This document shows positions 7,892 to 16,570 of a DNA stretch of 59,556 bases, in pieces. Each line of letters opens with the position of its first letter. The stretch's first letter is position 1. The stretch is from NCBI GenBank assembly GCA_020161845.1, contig JAIUNK010000027.1, positions 1 to 59,556 on the forward strand. Direction: 5' to 3'. This DNA comes from Actinomycetota bacterium (GTDB lineage: Bacteria > Actinomycetota > Actinomycetes > Actinomycetales > Dermatophilaceae). The translations under genes and the position numbers were made by a program. The notes beneath the pieces were generated by a model. It did no database searches, had not been told where the DNA came from, and saw only the letters and a program-made list of their open reading frames with translations.

Positions 7892-9796
7892 CTACAGGTT
7901 CGGCCCGACCGTTTCCCTTCCGGCAGTCGGTCGCGGACGGGCAACAGGCATGTACGGATGCGCGATCACTTGTGCTCGTTCGAGCGCCGTTCGCGCACGC
8001 GCGGCGTCGATCTTCTGCGCCGCGTCCTCCGGTGCCGGGCCGAGGGGCGTGTCCTCGGTGATGCCGTATCGGTCGCGGTAGGCGGCGACGGTGAGGGCGT
8101 TCCGGCGCCATGCCGCTGCCTTGCGGGGGTCACGCGATGGCTCACCGAGTGGCCGCGTCCAGGGCTCCGCGGCGTCGCGCGCGGTGTCGAGTACCGCGTC
8201 TGCGCGGACCTCGATCAGTTCGCGCCGCTCATCGAGTGCCTGCCGCATATCGCTTGCCATCGGGCCGTCCGCAGCCGGGATCAGTCCGGCGATCAGCCGC
8301 GGCGTCTTGCGGGTGCGGCCCGAGCCAGCCGGGCGCGCTGTGGCGCGCGCAACGCGGTAATGCAGCACGGAGCCGATGTCGTCGGCATCGGTGAACTCGC
8401 GCGCGGCCACCAGCCGCGGGAGCAGGGTGTCGAGGTCGTGGTGGTTGGCCTCGGCGCGGCGCAGTTCGGCGGTGAGCGCGCCGAACGCCTCGGACTCGAT
8501 CGCGGCGTCGGCCTGTTCGGCAGTCAGACCAGAGGCACGGATGAGGGTGGCCCAGCGGTCGTGTTGGCCGGTGGCGGCGATGGTCTCATACTCGGCGGCG
8601 AGCTGAGCTATCGAACCCCAGTGCTCTTGTTCGGCGGTGATGGTCTCGTGCGCAGACAGCTCCGCACCCACATGCTGGAGCACCCCGAACAGCACGGAGC
8701 GTCCGGTGGCGTCGGGATTCTCGCCCAGATGCGGCTCGGCGTGCTCGTCGGCCCGGTCGAGGATCACGTAGGCGTGGTTGGCGTGCTTGCCGCGGGTCAT
8801 TGCGACGTAGAGGTTCTCCCGAGTGGTGGTCGGCTCCACCAGCACGTGCACGGTATCGACGGTGACGCCCTGCGCCCTGTGGGCGGTGATCGCGTATCCA
8901 AGATCGACATGATCGGTCACATAGGCGGCGGGCAGGACGATGGAGCCGCCGAATCGGCAGCCGGTCTTGCGGATCGTGATCGAGCCGTCGTCGCGGACGC
9001 CGGTGATGGTCCAGGTGTCGCCGTTGCGGACCCAGGTCTTCCCGGACCGTAGGCGGCGGTCGTTGCGGCGGGTGATGATCGTGTCCCCGACCCCAGCAGT
9101 GGTCCCGTTCGTGAGTTCTACCTCCCGGCCCGGTTTCAACGTGCCGTCGAGGATCAGGTCGGCACGAGCGCGCTGGTTGAGGGCGCTCACGTGGTCGCGG
9201 GTCTCGGCGACCAGCACCGACACCAACCCGCGCTCCCGGTCGTGACGCCAGGCGGTGTAGGCGGCGTCGGTCATTGCCTCGCCGTCGCCGTCGTGGATGC
9301 GGTCGTGGTCGAGGTAGGTGTCGATCACCTGCGTGCGCCCGTGGCGCAGGGCGAGGGATGCGGTCTTCTCCCACTCGTGGGTGAAGCGGTGGACGTCGAC
9401 CAGCTCGGTCGCGTCGTCGCGGTCGTTCACGAGGAGTCCGAAGGCGCCGCCGGCGTCCACGGACTGGAGCTGGGCGAAGTCGCCGACCAGCAGCACCTTC
9501 GCCCCGGCTCGTTCGGCCAGGTGCGTAATGCGGTCCAACGAGAGGGTTCCGGCGAGGGAGGCTTCGTCGATGATGACGAGCTGACCTGCCCGGAAGTCGG
9601 TTCCGTGGACGAGGTGGTTCTGCCACCACTTCGCCGTGTTCTCCGTCGCAATGCCGAGGTCGTCGGCGAGGACCTGCGCGGCAACCGCCGAGGGCGCCAT
9701 CCCGACCACGGAGCCCTTGCCGTGTTCCTTCTCCCACGCCCGCCGCAACGCCGCCATTGCTGTCGTCTTCCCGGCACCGGCCGGCCCTACCAGCAC
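7892..9796 (-). CDS. MobF relaxase, helicase half (after frameshift)
   Basis: The C-terminal 634 residues of a TrwC/TraI-type conjugative relaxase. It holds the superfamily I helicase domain: Walker A VGPAGAGKTTAM, Walker B QLVIIDEASLAG, then GDFAQLQSV, and the later LGYAITAHRAQGVTVD and YVAMTRGK motifs. Together with the frame at 9787-11442 it forms one gene: the expected junction SGRVLDVLVGPAGAGKT is split between the two frames near base 9820. The listed start (GTG 9796) only marks where the second frame could begin. The helicase unwinds the nicked strand during transfer. All helicase motifs are intact, so the frameshift is recent, a sequencing error, or bypassed. Confidence 0.8.
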   Translation of the reverse strand: MLVGPAGAGKTTAMAALRRAWEKEHGKGSVVGMAPSAVAAQVLADDLGIATENTAKWWQNHLVHGTDFRAGQLVIIDEASLAGTLSLDRITHLAERAGAKVLLVGDFAQLQSVDAGGAFGLLVNDRDDATELVDVHRFTHEWEKTASLALRHGRTQVIDTYLDHDRIHDGDGEAMTDAAYTAWRHDRERGLVSVLVAETRDHVSALNQRARADLILDGTLKPGREVELTNGTTAGVGDTIITRRNDRRLRSGKTWVRNGDTWTITGVRDDGSITIRKTGCRFGGSIVLPAAYVTDHVDLGYAITAHRAQGVTVDTVHVLVEPTTTRENLYVAMTRGKHANHAYVILDRADEHAEPHLGENPDATGRSVLFGVLQHVGAELSAHETITAEQEHWGSIAQLAAEYETIAATGQHDRWATLIRASGLTAEQADAAIESEAFGALTAELRRAEANHHDLDTLLPRLVAAREFTDADDIGSVLHYRVARATARPAGSGRTRKTPRLIAGLIPAADGPMASDMRQALDERRELIEVRADAVLDTARDAAEPWTRPLGEPSRDPRKAAAWRRNALTVAAYRDRYGITEDTPLGPAPEDAAQKIDAARARTALERAQVIAHPYMPVARPRPTAGRETVGPNL

Positions 9797-11442
9797 ATCA
9801 AGAACGCGGCCGGAGACCGCGTCATGAGCGCGTCGGCCTGGTCTTCGCCGAGCATCCGTCCCTCGGGATCGGGGCGGGCGGTGATCTTCTCGACCGTCGC
9901 CAGCGGGACGGTGGGTGCGGTCATTGTGCGGGAGCGGTCGAGCAGCCGGTCCTCCGCGGCGAGCAGCAGCTCGGAGGAGAACACCGTCGAGTGCTTCGGG
10001 CGGAACACGCTCGTGCCGTCGACCCGCCTAAACGCGGCGGGGCTGGTGGCGAGGTCGGGCGGGGTCAACCGGAGCGATGCTTGCTCGGCGGCGTCGGCGA
10101 CCATGCCCACGACTGCTTCGCGGTCTTGCATGGTGGCGAAGCGCCAGCCCATCGTCTGCCGCGACGCCTCGGCCATCAGGTTCCACCGCCGCCACGTGGA
10201 CCGCTTCTCACCCACCACCCGCACGACCGTCTGGCCGAGTTCGCGGATCGCGTCCAAGGGCACGTCATCGGCGCGCAGCAGCAGCGGCTTGTCGTTGTCC
10301 ATCACCCCGCGTGCCCAAGTGGTGGCGTCCTGGCCGAGCACTTCGGTCGCGCGTGTGCGCCAGTCGGCAGTCAGGTCGGCGAGCGACCGGACCTGCTTCT
10401 CCGGCCGCGTGCTGAGGGTGGCTTGGGCGCGGAGCTTGATGATCGTGGCTGTGGAGGGTTGGCGGCCGTGCCGGGCGACGTACTCGGCGATCAACCGGTC
10501 CTTCTCGGCGTCGATGTGCCGGGCACGGGTCGAGAACTCCTGGACCAGTTCCTCCGGGACGGTGCTGATCGCCCAGGCCGGGTTGCGGTCTCGGCCCATG
10601 TCGCGGGCTTCCCATTGGACGTCGAAGGTGCGGGTCATGTGGTCGGCGAACACCGCCTCGTGCAGTTCCGACAGCGCGACCACGGCGGCGTGCATCGGCC
10701 GACCATCCAGTGATCGCCATTTGCCGTCGAACGCGGTCTGGACCTTGTTGGAGATGACGACGTGGGTGTGCAGGTGGGGGTCGCCGGCGCGGGAGTCGAA
10801 GTGATCGAACGCCGTTGCCACCACGCCGGTCACGTCGACCTGCGCAACCGCCCCGTCACCGGCGGTTGCACCTGAGCGGGTGGCCGCAACCTCGCGCTCC
10901 ATGAACGCAACCACCTCCGCAACCGCCCGATGATGCGCCTCCCCGATGAGCGCCTGCGTCCCGGCGTCGGCGACCGCCCACAACGCCGAGGCGGACTTCG
11001 GGATCGAGAAGGTGAAGTCGAACCCAGCTACCGCACGGCGCCTGCCGCGCTCGGTCTCCTCGGTCTCGACCTGCGCGATCGCTTCGCCCTTGGCGCCCGG
11101 ACTCAGGTCCGGATCGAGGTCGGCAATCCGGGCCTCGACCCTCTCCGGCACCGACTTGTAGGCAGGGAACGCGCGACCGAGCGGGTCGCCGGTGATCGGG
11201 TCACGGCCCATGCCCATCAAGAGCTGAAGCTGAGCCTCCGACACCCGATCCCCCACCGCGAGCTGCCCCTTACCGAGTGAGGCGACACCGGAGCCGAGCC
11301 ACTGGCCCGGCGGTGTTCCCGCCTCCACGTAGTACCTCGTCAAAGGCGTCGATATCTCACGATCCCCGTCCGCAGCCGCGATCGTGCGCAGCAGGTACTG
11401 ATAGCCATCACCCGCGCTCATCACCCGCATCGAGACCGTCAC
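9787..11442 (-). CDS. MobF relaxase, N-terminal transesterase half
   Basis: The N-terminal 551 residues of the relaxase that nicks oriT and stays bound to the transferred strand. The catalytic tyrosine is probably in LTRYYVE near residue 38, and the metal-binding three-His motif is visible as DPHLHTHVVISN. The frame runs off at ALMTRSPAAFLMCW and a stop, instead of continuing into SGRVLDVLVGP in the next frame, so a one-base change near 9820 splits the gene. The gene is read divergently from the small HTH gene at 11653, and a palindromic operator at 11497-11514 lies about 55 bases before its start, suggesting repression of transfer by that regulator or a relative. Confidence 0.85.
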   Translation of the reverse strand: MTVSMRVMSAGDGYQYLLRTIAAADGDREISTPLTRYYVEAGTPPGQWLGSGVASLGKGQLAVGDRVSEAQLQLLMGMGRDPITGDPLGRAFPAYKSVPERVEARIADLDPDLSPGAKGEAIAQVETEETERGRRRAVAGFDFTFSIPKSASALWAVADAGTQALIGEAHHRAVAEVVAFMEREVAATRSGATAGDGAVAQVDVTGVVATAFDHFDSRAGDPHLHTHVVISNKVQTAFDGKWRSLDGRPMHAAVVALSELHEAVFADHMTRTFDVQWEARDMGRDRNPAWAISTVPEELVQEFSTRARHIDAEKDRLIAEYVARHGRQPSTATIIKLRAQATLSTRPEKQVRSLADLTADWRTRATEVLGQDATTWARGVMDNDKPLLLRADDVPLDAIRELGQTVVRVVGEKRSTWRRWNLMAEASRQTMGWRFATMQDREAVVGMVADAAEQASLRLTPPDLATSPAAFRRVDGTSVFRPKHSTVFSSELLLAAEDRLLDRSRTMTAPTVPLATVEKITARPDPEGRMLGEDQADALMTRSPAAFLMCW

Positions 11443-11496
11443 CGAGCCGCCGCCTTTCGGTGGTCAGGTGAGCGGGCGCTGACCGCACGAACCTAC

Positions 11497-11514
11497 TGTC
11501 AACGTTGGTTGACA
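11497..11514. promoter_or_regulatory. Palindromic operator 1 (relaxase side)
   Basis: TGTCAACGTTGGTTGACA is an 18-bp near-perfect palindrome: 7-bp arms TGTCAAC and GTTGACA around GTTG. It matches two further sites at 11605 and 11633 under the consensus TGYCAACCnnGGTTGRCA. It lies 55 bases upstream of the relaxase start on the minus strand. The repeat is seen directly; the operator role is inferred from its position between divergent genes. Confidence 0.7.
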
Positions 11515-11604
11515 TCTTGATCTGCAAGACGCGTGGCGTGCCTGAGGGGCTGCAAACGACCGCGCCGAACGGCCGTGGCGCACAGATCGGAGTATGGCAG
11601 GGTC

Positions 11605-11650
11605 TGCCAACCCGGGTTGACAACCATGGTGACGTCAACCTAGGTTGGCA
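11605..11650 (+). promoter_or_regulatory. Operators 2 and 3 with a leaderless promoter
   Basis: Two more copies of the palindrome: TGCCAACCCGGGTTGACA (11605-11622) and CGTCAACCTAGGTTGGCA (11633-11650), spaced 28 bp centre to centre. A perfect -35 TTGACA (11617-11622) is the right half of operator 2, and a TAnnnT-type -10 TAGGTT (11641-11646) lies in operator 3, 18 bp apart. Transcription would start at about 11653, exactly at the ATG of the HTH gene, and no ribosome site precedes that ATG. This predicts a leaderless mRNA whose promoter is fully covered by its regulator. Confidence 0.7.
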
Positions 11651-11652
11651 GC

Positions 11653-11868
11653 ATGGATAGGGAACGTGACGCGGTGAGGTTAGCGACCGCGGCCAGTGAC
11701 GCGGATCCGCATGTGGGTTTGGTGGCGGTGGCTGCGTTGCGTCGTCTGGTCGATCATCTCGAGCGGGTGCAGGTTGCTCGTGCCCGATCGGCTGGGTGGT
11801 CATGGGCGGATATCGCCAAGGACTTGGGTGTGACTCGGCAGGCGGCGTTCAAGAAGCACGGGAGGTGA
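11653..11868 (+). CDS. 71-residue helix-turn-helix protein, putative autoregulator
   Basis: A small protein starting MDRERDAVRLATAASDAD, with a C-terminal helix-turn-helix SWADIAKDLGVTRQAAFKKHG. It has an ATG at the predicted transcription start and no Shine-Dalgarno, so it is probably translated from a leaderless mRNA. It begins an operon: its stop overlaps the GGAGGTGA ribosome site of the Clp-N gene, which is followed by an ABC exporter. Its position beside three matching palindromes suggests that it, or a dimeric relative, binds them; this is inference. Small HTH proteins of this type are commonly paired with Clp-N proteins in actinobacteria. Confidence 0.75.
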   Translation: MDRERDAVRLATAASDADPHVGLVAVAALRRLVDHLERVQVARARSAGWSWADIAKDLGVTRQAAFKKHGR

Positions 11869-11873
11869 CGGCG

Positions 11874-12407
11874 ATGTCGTTGACACGGCTGGATCGTGGG
11901 GTCAAGGCGATCATTGCGCGGGCGTATGAGGCGGCGACGGACGGGCCCCGAACGGTCATTGGGGAGGAGCATCTGCTTGAGGCGGTCGCGGCCACGCCGC
12001 GCGGGAGGGTCTTGCTGACTCCTCTCACGGACGTGGTGGTGCGCGAGGAGATCTGGCCCGAGGTAGCTCGGGCACGCGCCGCCGGTGGCTTGTCGGTGGC
12101 CGATCGTGAGGCGCTCGGCGGGGTCGGAATCGATGTCGATCAGGTGATGGCGAGGGCCGAGGTCTGGGGCGGCACCTCGGGTGAGGCCGGCGCGGTGCGT
12201 CCATCGGGTGGTTGGGGCCAGAGGATGAGCGATCCGGCGGCGGTGGCCTTGGCCCGTGCCGAAGACCTGGCCGTCGAGGAGGGCACGCGGGTGGTGGGCA
12301 TCGACCATGTGGTCATGGGACTGGTCCAGGTCCCCAGCCTGCTCACGGAGCATCTCCGGTCCCGCGGCGTCACCGATGAGGCGGTCACCGCCAGAAGGAG
12401 GGGATAG
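11874..12407 (+). CDS. Clp N-terminal domain protein
   Basis: A 177-residue protein made of two Clp-N-type repeats: the first around GPRTVIGEEHLLEAVAATP, the second around GTRVVGIDHVVMGLVQVP. It has no AAA+ module, so it resembles a free ClpA/ClpC N-domain. Such proteins usually act as adaptors or ligand sensors. Start ATG 11874 follows GGAGGTGA by 5 bases. It is translationally coupled to the HTH gene before it and lies 2 bases before the ABC ATPase, so it may sense the substrate of the exporter or modulate the HTH protein. No substrate can be named. Confidence 0.7.
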   Translation: MSLTRLDRGVKAIIARAYEAATDGPRTVIGEEHLLEAVAATPRGRVLLTPLTDVVVREEIWPEVARARAAGGLSVADREALGGVGIDVDQVMARAEVWGGTSGEAGAVRPSGGWGQRMSDPAAVALARAEDLAVEEGTRVVGIDHVVMGLVQVPSLLTEHLRSRGVTDEAVTARRRG

Positions 12408-12409
12408 TC

Positions 12410-13312
12410 ATGAGCGGGCCTGGCACCGACCCTGTTGTCGACGTCGCTGCGCTCCGGATGCGCTACGGCTCCACCACGGTGCTCGATGGCATCAGCCTCA
12501 CCGTGGAGCGGGGGGAGATCGTCGCATTGCTGGGACCCAATGGGGCAGGAAAGACCACAACCGTGGAGATTCTGGAGGGCTTCCGTCCACGCTCGGCGGG
12601 CATCGTCCGCGTCCTGGGAATCGATCCAGATACGGGCGATGACGCTTGGCGGGCCCGGTTGGGGATCGTCCTGCAGTCATGGCGCGACCACAGCAAGTGG
12701 CGGGGGCACGATCTGTTGAGCTACCAATCACGGCTGTATCGTCCCTACGGTCGCGAAGGTTGGACGGTGAAAGCGCTCCTCACAGCGGTTGGTCTGGACG
12801 GGCAAGCCGACAAACCGATCCGGATGCTGTCGGGTGGGCAGCGCCGTCGTCTCGACCTGGCGATCGGTCTGGCGGGTCGCCCTGAGTTGTTGTTCCTCGA
12901 TGAGCCGACGGCCAGTCTGGATCCGCAAGCCCGCCGCGACTTCCATGATCTGGTGCGTCGTGCGGTTGGGGAGTTGGGCACCAGCGTGCTGATCACGACT
13001 CATGATCTGTGGGAGGCAGACGCCCTGGCGACGAGGATCGCCATCCTCGTCAGCGGTCGGATCATCGCGTGCGGCACCCGTGCGGAACTGACCGCCCAGA
13101 TCGCGGGCACCGACCACGTCGCCTACACCCTGGCCGGACAGCGGCATCAACACGCCGTCACCGACGCCACCGGTTTCACTCGTGAACTTCTCGCTACTCA
13201 CGGAGCTGCTGTCACCGAACTCGAAGTCCGCCCCGCCTCCCTAGAAGACACCTATCTCACGTACGTGCAGTCGGCGGAGAAGGCCGAGCCCAGCAAGGAG
13301 ACCGCCGCATGA
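12410..13312 (+). CDS. ABC transporter ATPase, DrrA-like exporter family
   Basis: A 300-residue ATPase of an ABC-2 exporter. Visible motifs are Walker A LLGPNGAGKTTTVE, Q-loop VLQSWRDH, signature MLSGGQRRRLDLA, Walker B LLFLDEPTASLDP and switch His LITTHD. A C-terminal extension of the DrrA type follows (LEVRPASLEDTYLTY). It would energise export of a hydrophobic drug or lipid together with the next gene, whose ATG overlaps its stop. It belongs to the operon starting at 11653, so it is probably controlled by the palindromic operators. Confidence 0.85.
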   Translation: MSGPGTDPVVDVAALRMRYGSTTVLDGISLTVERGEIVALLGPNGAGKTTTVEILEGFRPRSAGIVRVLGIDPDTGDDAWRARLGIVLQSWRDHSKWRGHDLLSYQSRLYRPYGREGWTVKALLTAVGLDGQADKPIRMLSGGQRRRLDLAIGLAGRPELLFLDEPTASLDPQARRDFHDLVRRAVGELGTSVLITTHDLWEADALATRIAILVSGRIIACGTRAELTAQIAGTDHVAYTLAGQRHQHAVTDATGFTRELLATHGAAVTELEVRPASLEDTYLTYVQSAEKAEPSKETAA

Positions 13313-14151
13313 GCAGAGCATCAAGAATCCCCGTCAGCACCGGCTTGTGGCGAGGCGTGATCGAGTTCAAACAGGACTTCGCGCCGACCCGGCTGCCCGG
13401 GCAACTACTGTGGCCAATCGCCACCCTGGCAGCGATGTACTTCTTCCGAAACCACAACGTGGGCGGGGTCTTGCTGGGCTCGATGATGTACCCGAGCGTG
13501 CTCGGCATGTTCACAATCTTCGGGATGCAACTGATGGTGCAATACCTCGCTGCTGACCGCGAGGACGGTACCTTGCTGCGTGCCAGGAGCACCCCTGGCG
13601 GTGTGGCGGCCTACCTCATCGGGAAGGTGACACTCTGCTCGCTCACGCTCCTGGCCTACCTGGCCATCATCGCGATCCCCGGCGCGTTTCTGGTGCACGG
13701 CCTCGCACCACTCAACCCCGGACGCGCTTTGACGCTGCTCTGGGTGCTCGCCTTAGGCATGGCAGCATCCCAAGCATTGGGCGCTGTCGTCGGAAGCATG
13801 GTCCCGACCGTGCGCGCCGCCGGTTACGTCTCGCTGCTCCTCATGAGCTTGATCGCCATCTCCGGCATCTTCTACCCGGTCACCGCCCTCCCCGGGTGGC
13901 TCCAGATCATCGGGCAGACCAGCCCGATCTACTGGGTCGGACATGGAATGCGCGCAGCGCTCCTGCCCGACGCTTACGCCACCGTTGAACTGGGCGGAAC
14001 CTGGCGGCTCCCCCTGACCGCGCTCGCCCTCGCCGTATGGGCACTGATTGGAGCGGCCCTGGCCCCCAGGCTGCTCCGGGCCATGACGCGGAAAGAATCC
14101 GGCACCCGGCTGAGCCAACGCCAACATCTCGCCCTCGAACGGCAGATCTAA
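13309..14151 (+). CDS. ABC-2 type exporter permease
   Basis: A 280-residue membrane protein with about six hydrophobic segments, for example LLWPIATLAAMYFF, LTLLAYLAIIAIPGAFLV and YVSLLLMSLIAISGIFYPV. The ISGIFYPVTALPGWLQ stretch before the last segments is typical of ABC-2 (DrrB-like) permeases. Its ATG overlaps the TGA of the ATPase gene by 4 bases, so the two are translationally coupled. The pair is a likely drug or peptide exporter carried as ICE cargo; the substrate cannot be read from the sequence. Confidence 0.8.
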   Translation: MSRASRIPVSTGLWRGVIEFKQDFAPTRLPGQLLWPIATLAAMYFFRNHNVGGVLLGSMMYPSVLGMFTIFGMQLMVQYLAADREDGTLLRARSTPGGVAAYLIGKVTLCSLTLLAYLAIIAIPGAFLVHGLAPLNPGRALTLLWVLALGMAASQALGAVVGSMVPTVRAAGYVSLLLMSLIAISGIFYPVTALPGWLQIIGQTSPIYWVGHGMRAALLPDAYATVELGGTWRLPLTALALAVWALIGAALAPRLLRAMTRKESGTRLSQRQHLALERQI

Positions 14152-14297
14152 GGCGGCGCCATGCGCAGCCGGGCCAGAGTCGAACCCTCTCCTCCAACCC
14201 CTGACGAGAAGCCTGAAGCATGACGCCGCAACAAGGGTGCCGCTTCGCGCGCGGGGGTAGCCAAGACCCAGTGAACGACCCCTTTTAGGTCGCCACG

Positions 14298-15239
14298 ATG
14301 AATCCGCCCGTGGCGACCAACGTGTCAGCAACACCGGGACAGGGCTACACGCCGGTGGTGGCACGGAGTCATGGGCTGTACCGGGCAGTCGAGGCGTCTG
14401 CCTTTGATTGTGTGCGGTTGGTCTTCGTGCGGGCCGGTTCAGCAGTCGTGGTGAGTGAGTTCGGGGAGAAGCCTGTCTCGCCCGGGGACGTTGTGGTGCT
14501 GTCGGCGAACACGATGTGCGGGATCGAACCCGAGGGTTCCGTGACCCTAACCACCGTCTGTTTGGACTACGACTACGTCATAGATCAGGTCTTTTGGCAG
14601 TACGCAGCGTCACTGACCGACCGCTGGCAGGCCCAGGACTTCGCCGAGGAGATGTATACCGAGCCGGCCCAGCTGTTGCGCCTGGGTGAGCAGAGGGTGG
14701 GGTGGTTGTCGCCGTGGTTGGACGAGATCGTGTGCTTGAGCCTGGACGGGCCGTCGCCGGATAGGTTCTACCGCCTCCAGTCGTTGCTCTTCGCCGTCTT
14801 CGACGTGCTGGCCCCTTATCTGGAGACGAGCCGGGTGCGCGTGTCGGCGTCGCAAAGGCGAACGAGCTGGCCGGGTCCACCCCGACAGCGACGGTTCCTT
14901 GCCTTGCGCGGTGAAGCGCGTGCCGCTGCTCAACTGATGCGTGCGGATCCGGCCCGCCGCTGGACCCTGGTCGAGTTGGCCGATTCGGTGCACCTGTCGG
15001 TGTCGCAGTTGGGTCGGGTGTTCGCCGAGGCGTTTGGGAAGACCCCGTTGGCCTACTTGTCGATGCTGCGCGCTGAGCAGATGGCGAGGTTGCTGCGGGA
15101 GACCGATCTGAGCGTGGAGCAGGCCGCCCGCCAGGTTGGCTGGACGAGCCGCAACCATGCTGCCCGGCTGTTCCGCCAGGTCGTTGGGGTACCTCCGAGA
15201 CGCTACCGCGAACTCGCACGACGGACCGCAGCCGCCTGA
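14298..15239 (+). CDS. AraC-family transcriptional regulator
   Basis: A 313-residue regulator. The N-terminal half looks like a cupin-type sensing domain (VVVSEFGEKPVSPGDVVVLSAN). The C-terminal 100 residues form the AraC double helix-turn-helix, with WTLVELADSVHLSVSQLGRVFAE and LSVEQAARQVGWTSRNHAARLFRQ followed by the GVPPRRYREL signature. It lies 146 bases after the exporter permease on the same strand and may have its own promoter. It could control the exporter or the transfer genes that follow; the ligand is unknown. Confidence 0.85.
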   Translation: MNPPVATNVSATPGQGYTPVVARSHGLYRAVEASAFDCVRLVFVRAGSAVVVSEFGEKPVSPGDVVVLSANTMCGIEPEGSVTLTTVCLDYDYVIDQVFWQYAASLTDRWQAQDFAEEMYTEPAQLLRLGEQRVGWLSPWLDEIVCLSLDGPSPDRFYRLQSLLFAVFDVLAPYLETSRVRVSASQRRTSWPGPPRQRRFLALRGEARAAAQLMRADPARRWTLVELADSVHLSVSQLGRVFAEAFGKTPLAYLSMLRAEQMARLLRETDLSVEQAARQVGWTSRNHAARLFRQVVGVPPRRYRELARRTAAA

Positions 15240-15481
15240 CAGGTTTGGTCGCGATCTACGCATTGCGGGTCGCGATATCGGCATCGTCGCTGTACGCGCC
15301 GCCGCAGGTGGCTTTCGGGCTGGTAGTCCGGTGGGGACTCGTCGGGTTTACCCCGTGCGCCTGGCGGTCATCTTGTTGTTTCTGTGTCCGTCTCGTGGCT
15401 GCTGGTTCTCCCGGCGTACCTGGTGGTCACTGGGCCGATTGGTCTGGTGCTCAGCGTATCGGGAGGAGGCGGCTGGTGGCG

Positions 15482-16570
15482 ATGTCACAGCAGGATGCTC
15501 GGGAGGCCCGTGAGGCCAAGCTGGACGAGCTGCATGAGCGCCTCACTGGCGCGGTGGAGCGGCTGGTGTCGGGTGAGGACTGGACGCGGGCGCTCGCGTT
15601 CGCGGCACGTTTTCGGAGCAGATCGTTTGCGAACACGTTGTTGATCTGGTCGCAGCATCTGGTCGCGTTCGAGCAGGGTCGGGTTCCGGCGCCAGCACCG
15701 TCGTTGGTGGCGGGCTACAAGCAGTGGCAGTCCCTGGGCCGTCAGGTCGGCAAGGGGCAGCCGGGCTACATGATCCTCGCCCCGGTGACCGGCCGGTTCG
15801 CGACCACCACACCGGCGGATGCGCAGTCGTGGCGCCGGCTGGGTAAGGGCGAGAAGCCGCGCCCGGGTGAAGTGGTGCGCACGAAGATGATCACCGCCAA
15901 GCCCGCCTATGTGTGGGATGCCTCCCAGACCGCCGGTGATCCGATCCCCGAACCGCCGGCACCGCAGCTGTTGGACGGCGAGGCTCCGGCCGGGTTGTGG
16001 GAGGGTCTGGCCGGGCAGATCGAGGATCGCGGGTTCGCGGTGCGGCGGGTGCCGGATGAGTCGGCAATCGGCGGCGCGAACGGGATGACCGATTACACCG
16101 CGAAGACGGTGGTGGTGCGGGAGAACATGGATCCGGCCGCGCAGGTCAAGACGTTGGCTCACGAGTTGGGTCATGTGCTGTTGCACGGCCCGGAGGCCGA
16201 TCAGGCGCGTGCGCATCGTGGGATCGGGGAGGTCGAGGCCGAGTCGGTGGCGCTGATGATCGGTGCTGCTCATGGGATGGACACCTCCGGGTACACGATT
16301 CCGTACGTGTCGACGTGGGCGGCACGGGTGGAGGGCAGCGACCCGGTGGAGGTGGTCAAGGCCACCGGGGAGCGGGTCCGCAAGACCGCGCTGGCGATCC
16401 TCGATCGGCTCGATACGACGCAGGTGGCCGCCGGCAGCCCACCCGGTTTGGACCGCGATGTCCCGACGCGGGCGAGCGGTCCTCACCAGCAGCGGCCGAT
16501 CGACCCGGCCGCAGATGCACAGCCACGGGCGGTCACCATCGGGTCGGTGTCGTCGGGGCGGGGGTTGTGA
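15482..16570 (+). CDS. ardC: ArdC-like antirestriction protein with zinc metallopeptidase domain
   Basis: A protein of 362 residues. The N-terminal ArdC domain (ssDNA-binding type) includes RFRSRSFANTLLIWSQ and a GYKQWQSLGRQVGKGQPG segment. The C-terminal ImmA/IrrE-like peptidase has the zinc motif TLAHELGHVLLH followed by VEAESVALMI, giving the second Glu ligand. ArdC proteins protect incoming single-stranded conjugative DNA from restriction. Start: ATG 15482, although GTG 15476 sits 6 bases after GGGAGGAGG and is also plausible. It heads the transfer gene series; its stop overlaps the start of the prim-pol gene. Confidence 0.85.
   Translation: MSQQDAREAREAKLDELHERLTGAVERLVSGEDWTRALAFAARFRSRSFANTLLIWSQHLVAFEQGRVPAPAPSLVAGYKQWQSLGRQVGKGQPGYMILAPVTGRFATTTPADAQSWRRLGKGEKPRPGEVVRTKMITAKPAYVWDASQTAGDPIPEPPAPQLLDGEAPAGLWEGLAGQIEDRGFAVRRVPDESAIGGANGMTDYTAKTVVVRENMDPAAQVKTLAHELGHVLLHGPEADQARAHRGIGEVEAESVALMIGAAHGMDTSGYTIPYVSTWAARVEGSDPVEVVKATGERVRKTALAILDRLDTTQVAAGSPPGLDRDVPTRASGPHQQRPIDPAADAQPRAVTIGSVSSGRGL

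Noticed and set aside
8586-9737. Arg-rich open frame overlapping the relaxase helicase
   Set aside because: Low-complexity frame on the relaxase strand but in another phase; the helicase motifs are in the 7892-9796 frame.
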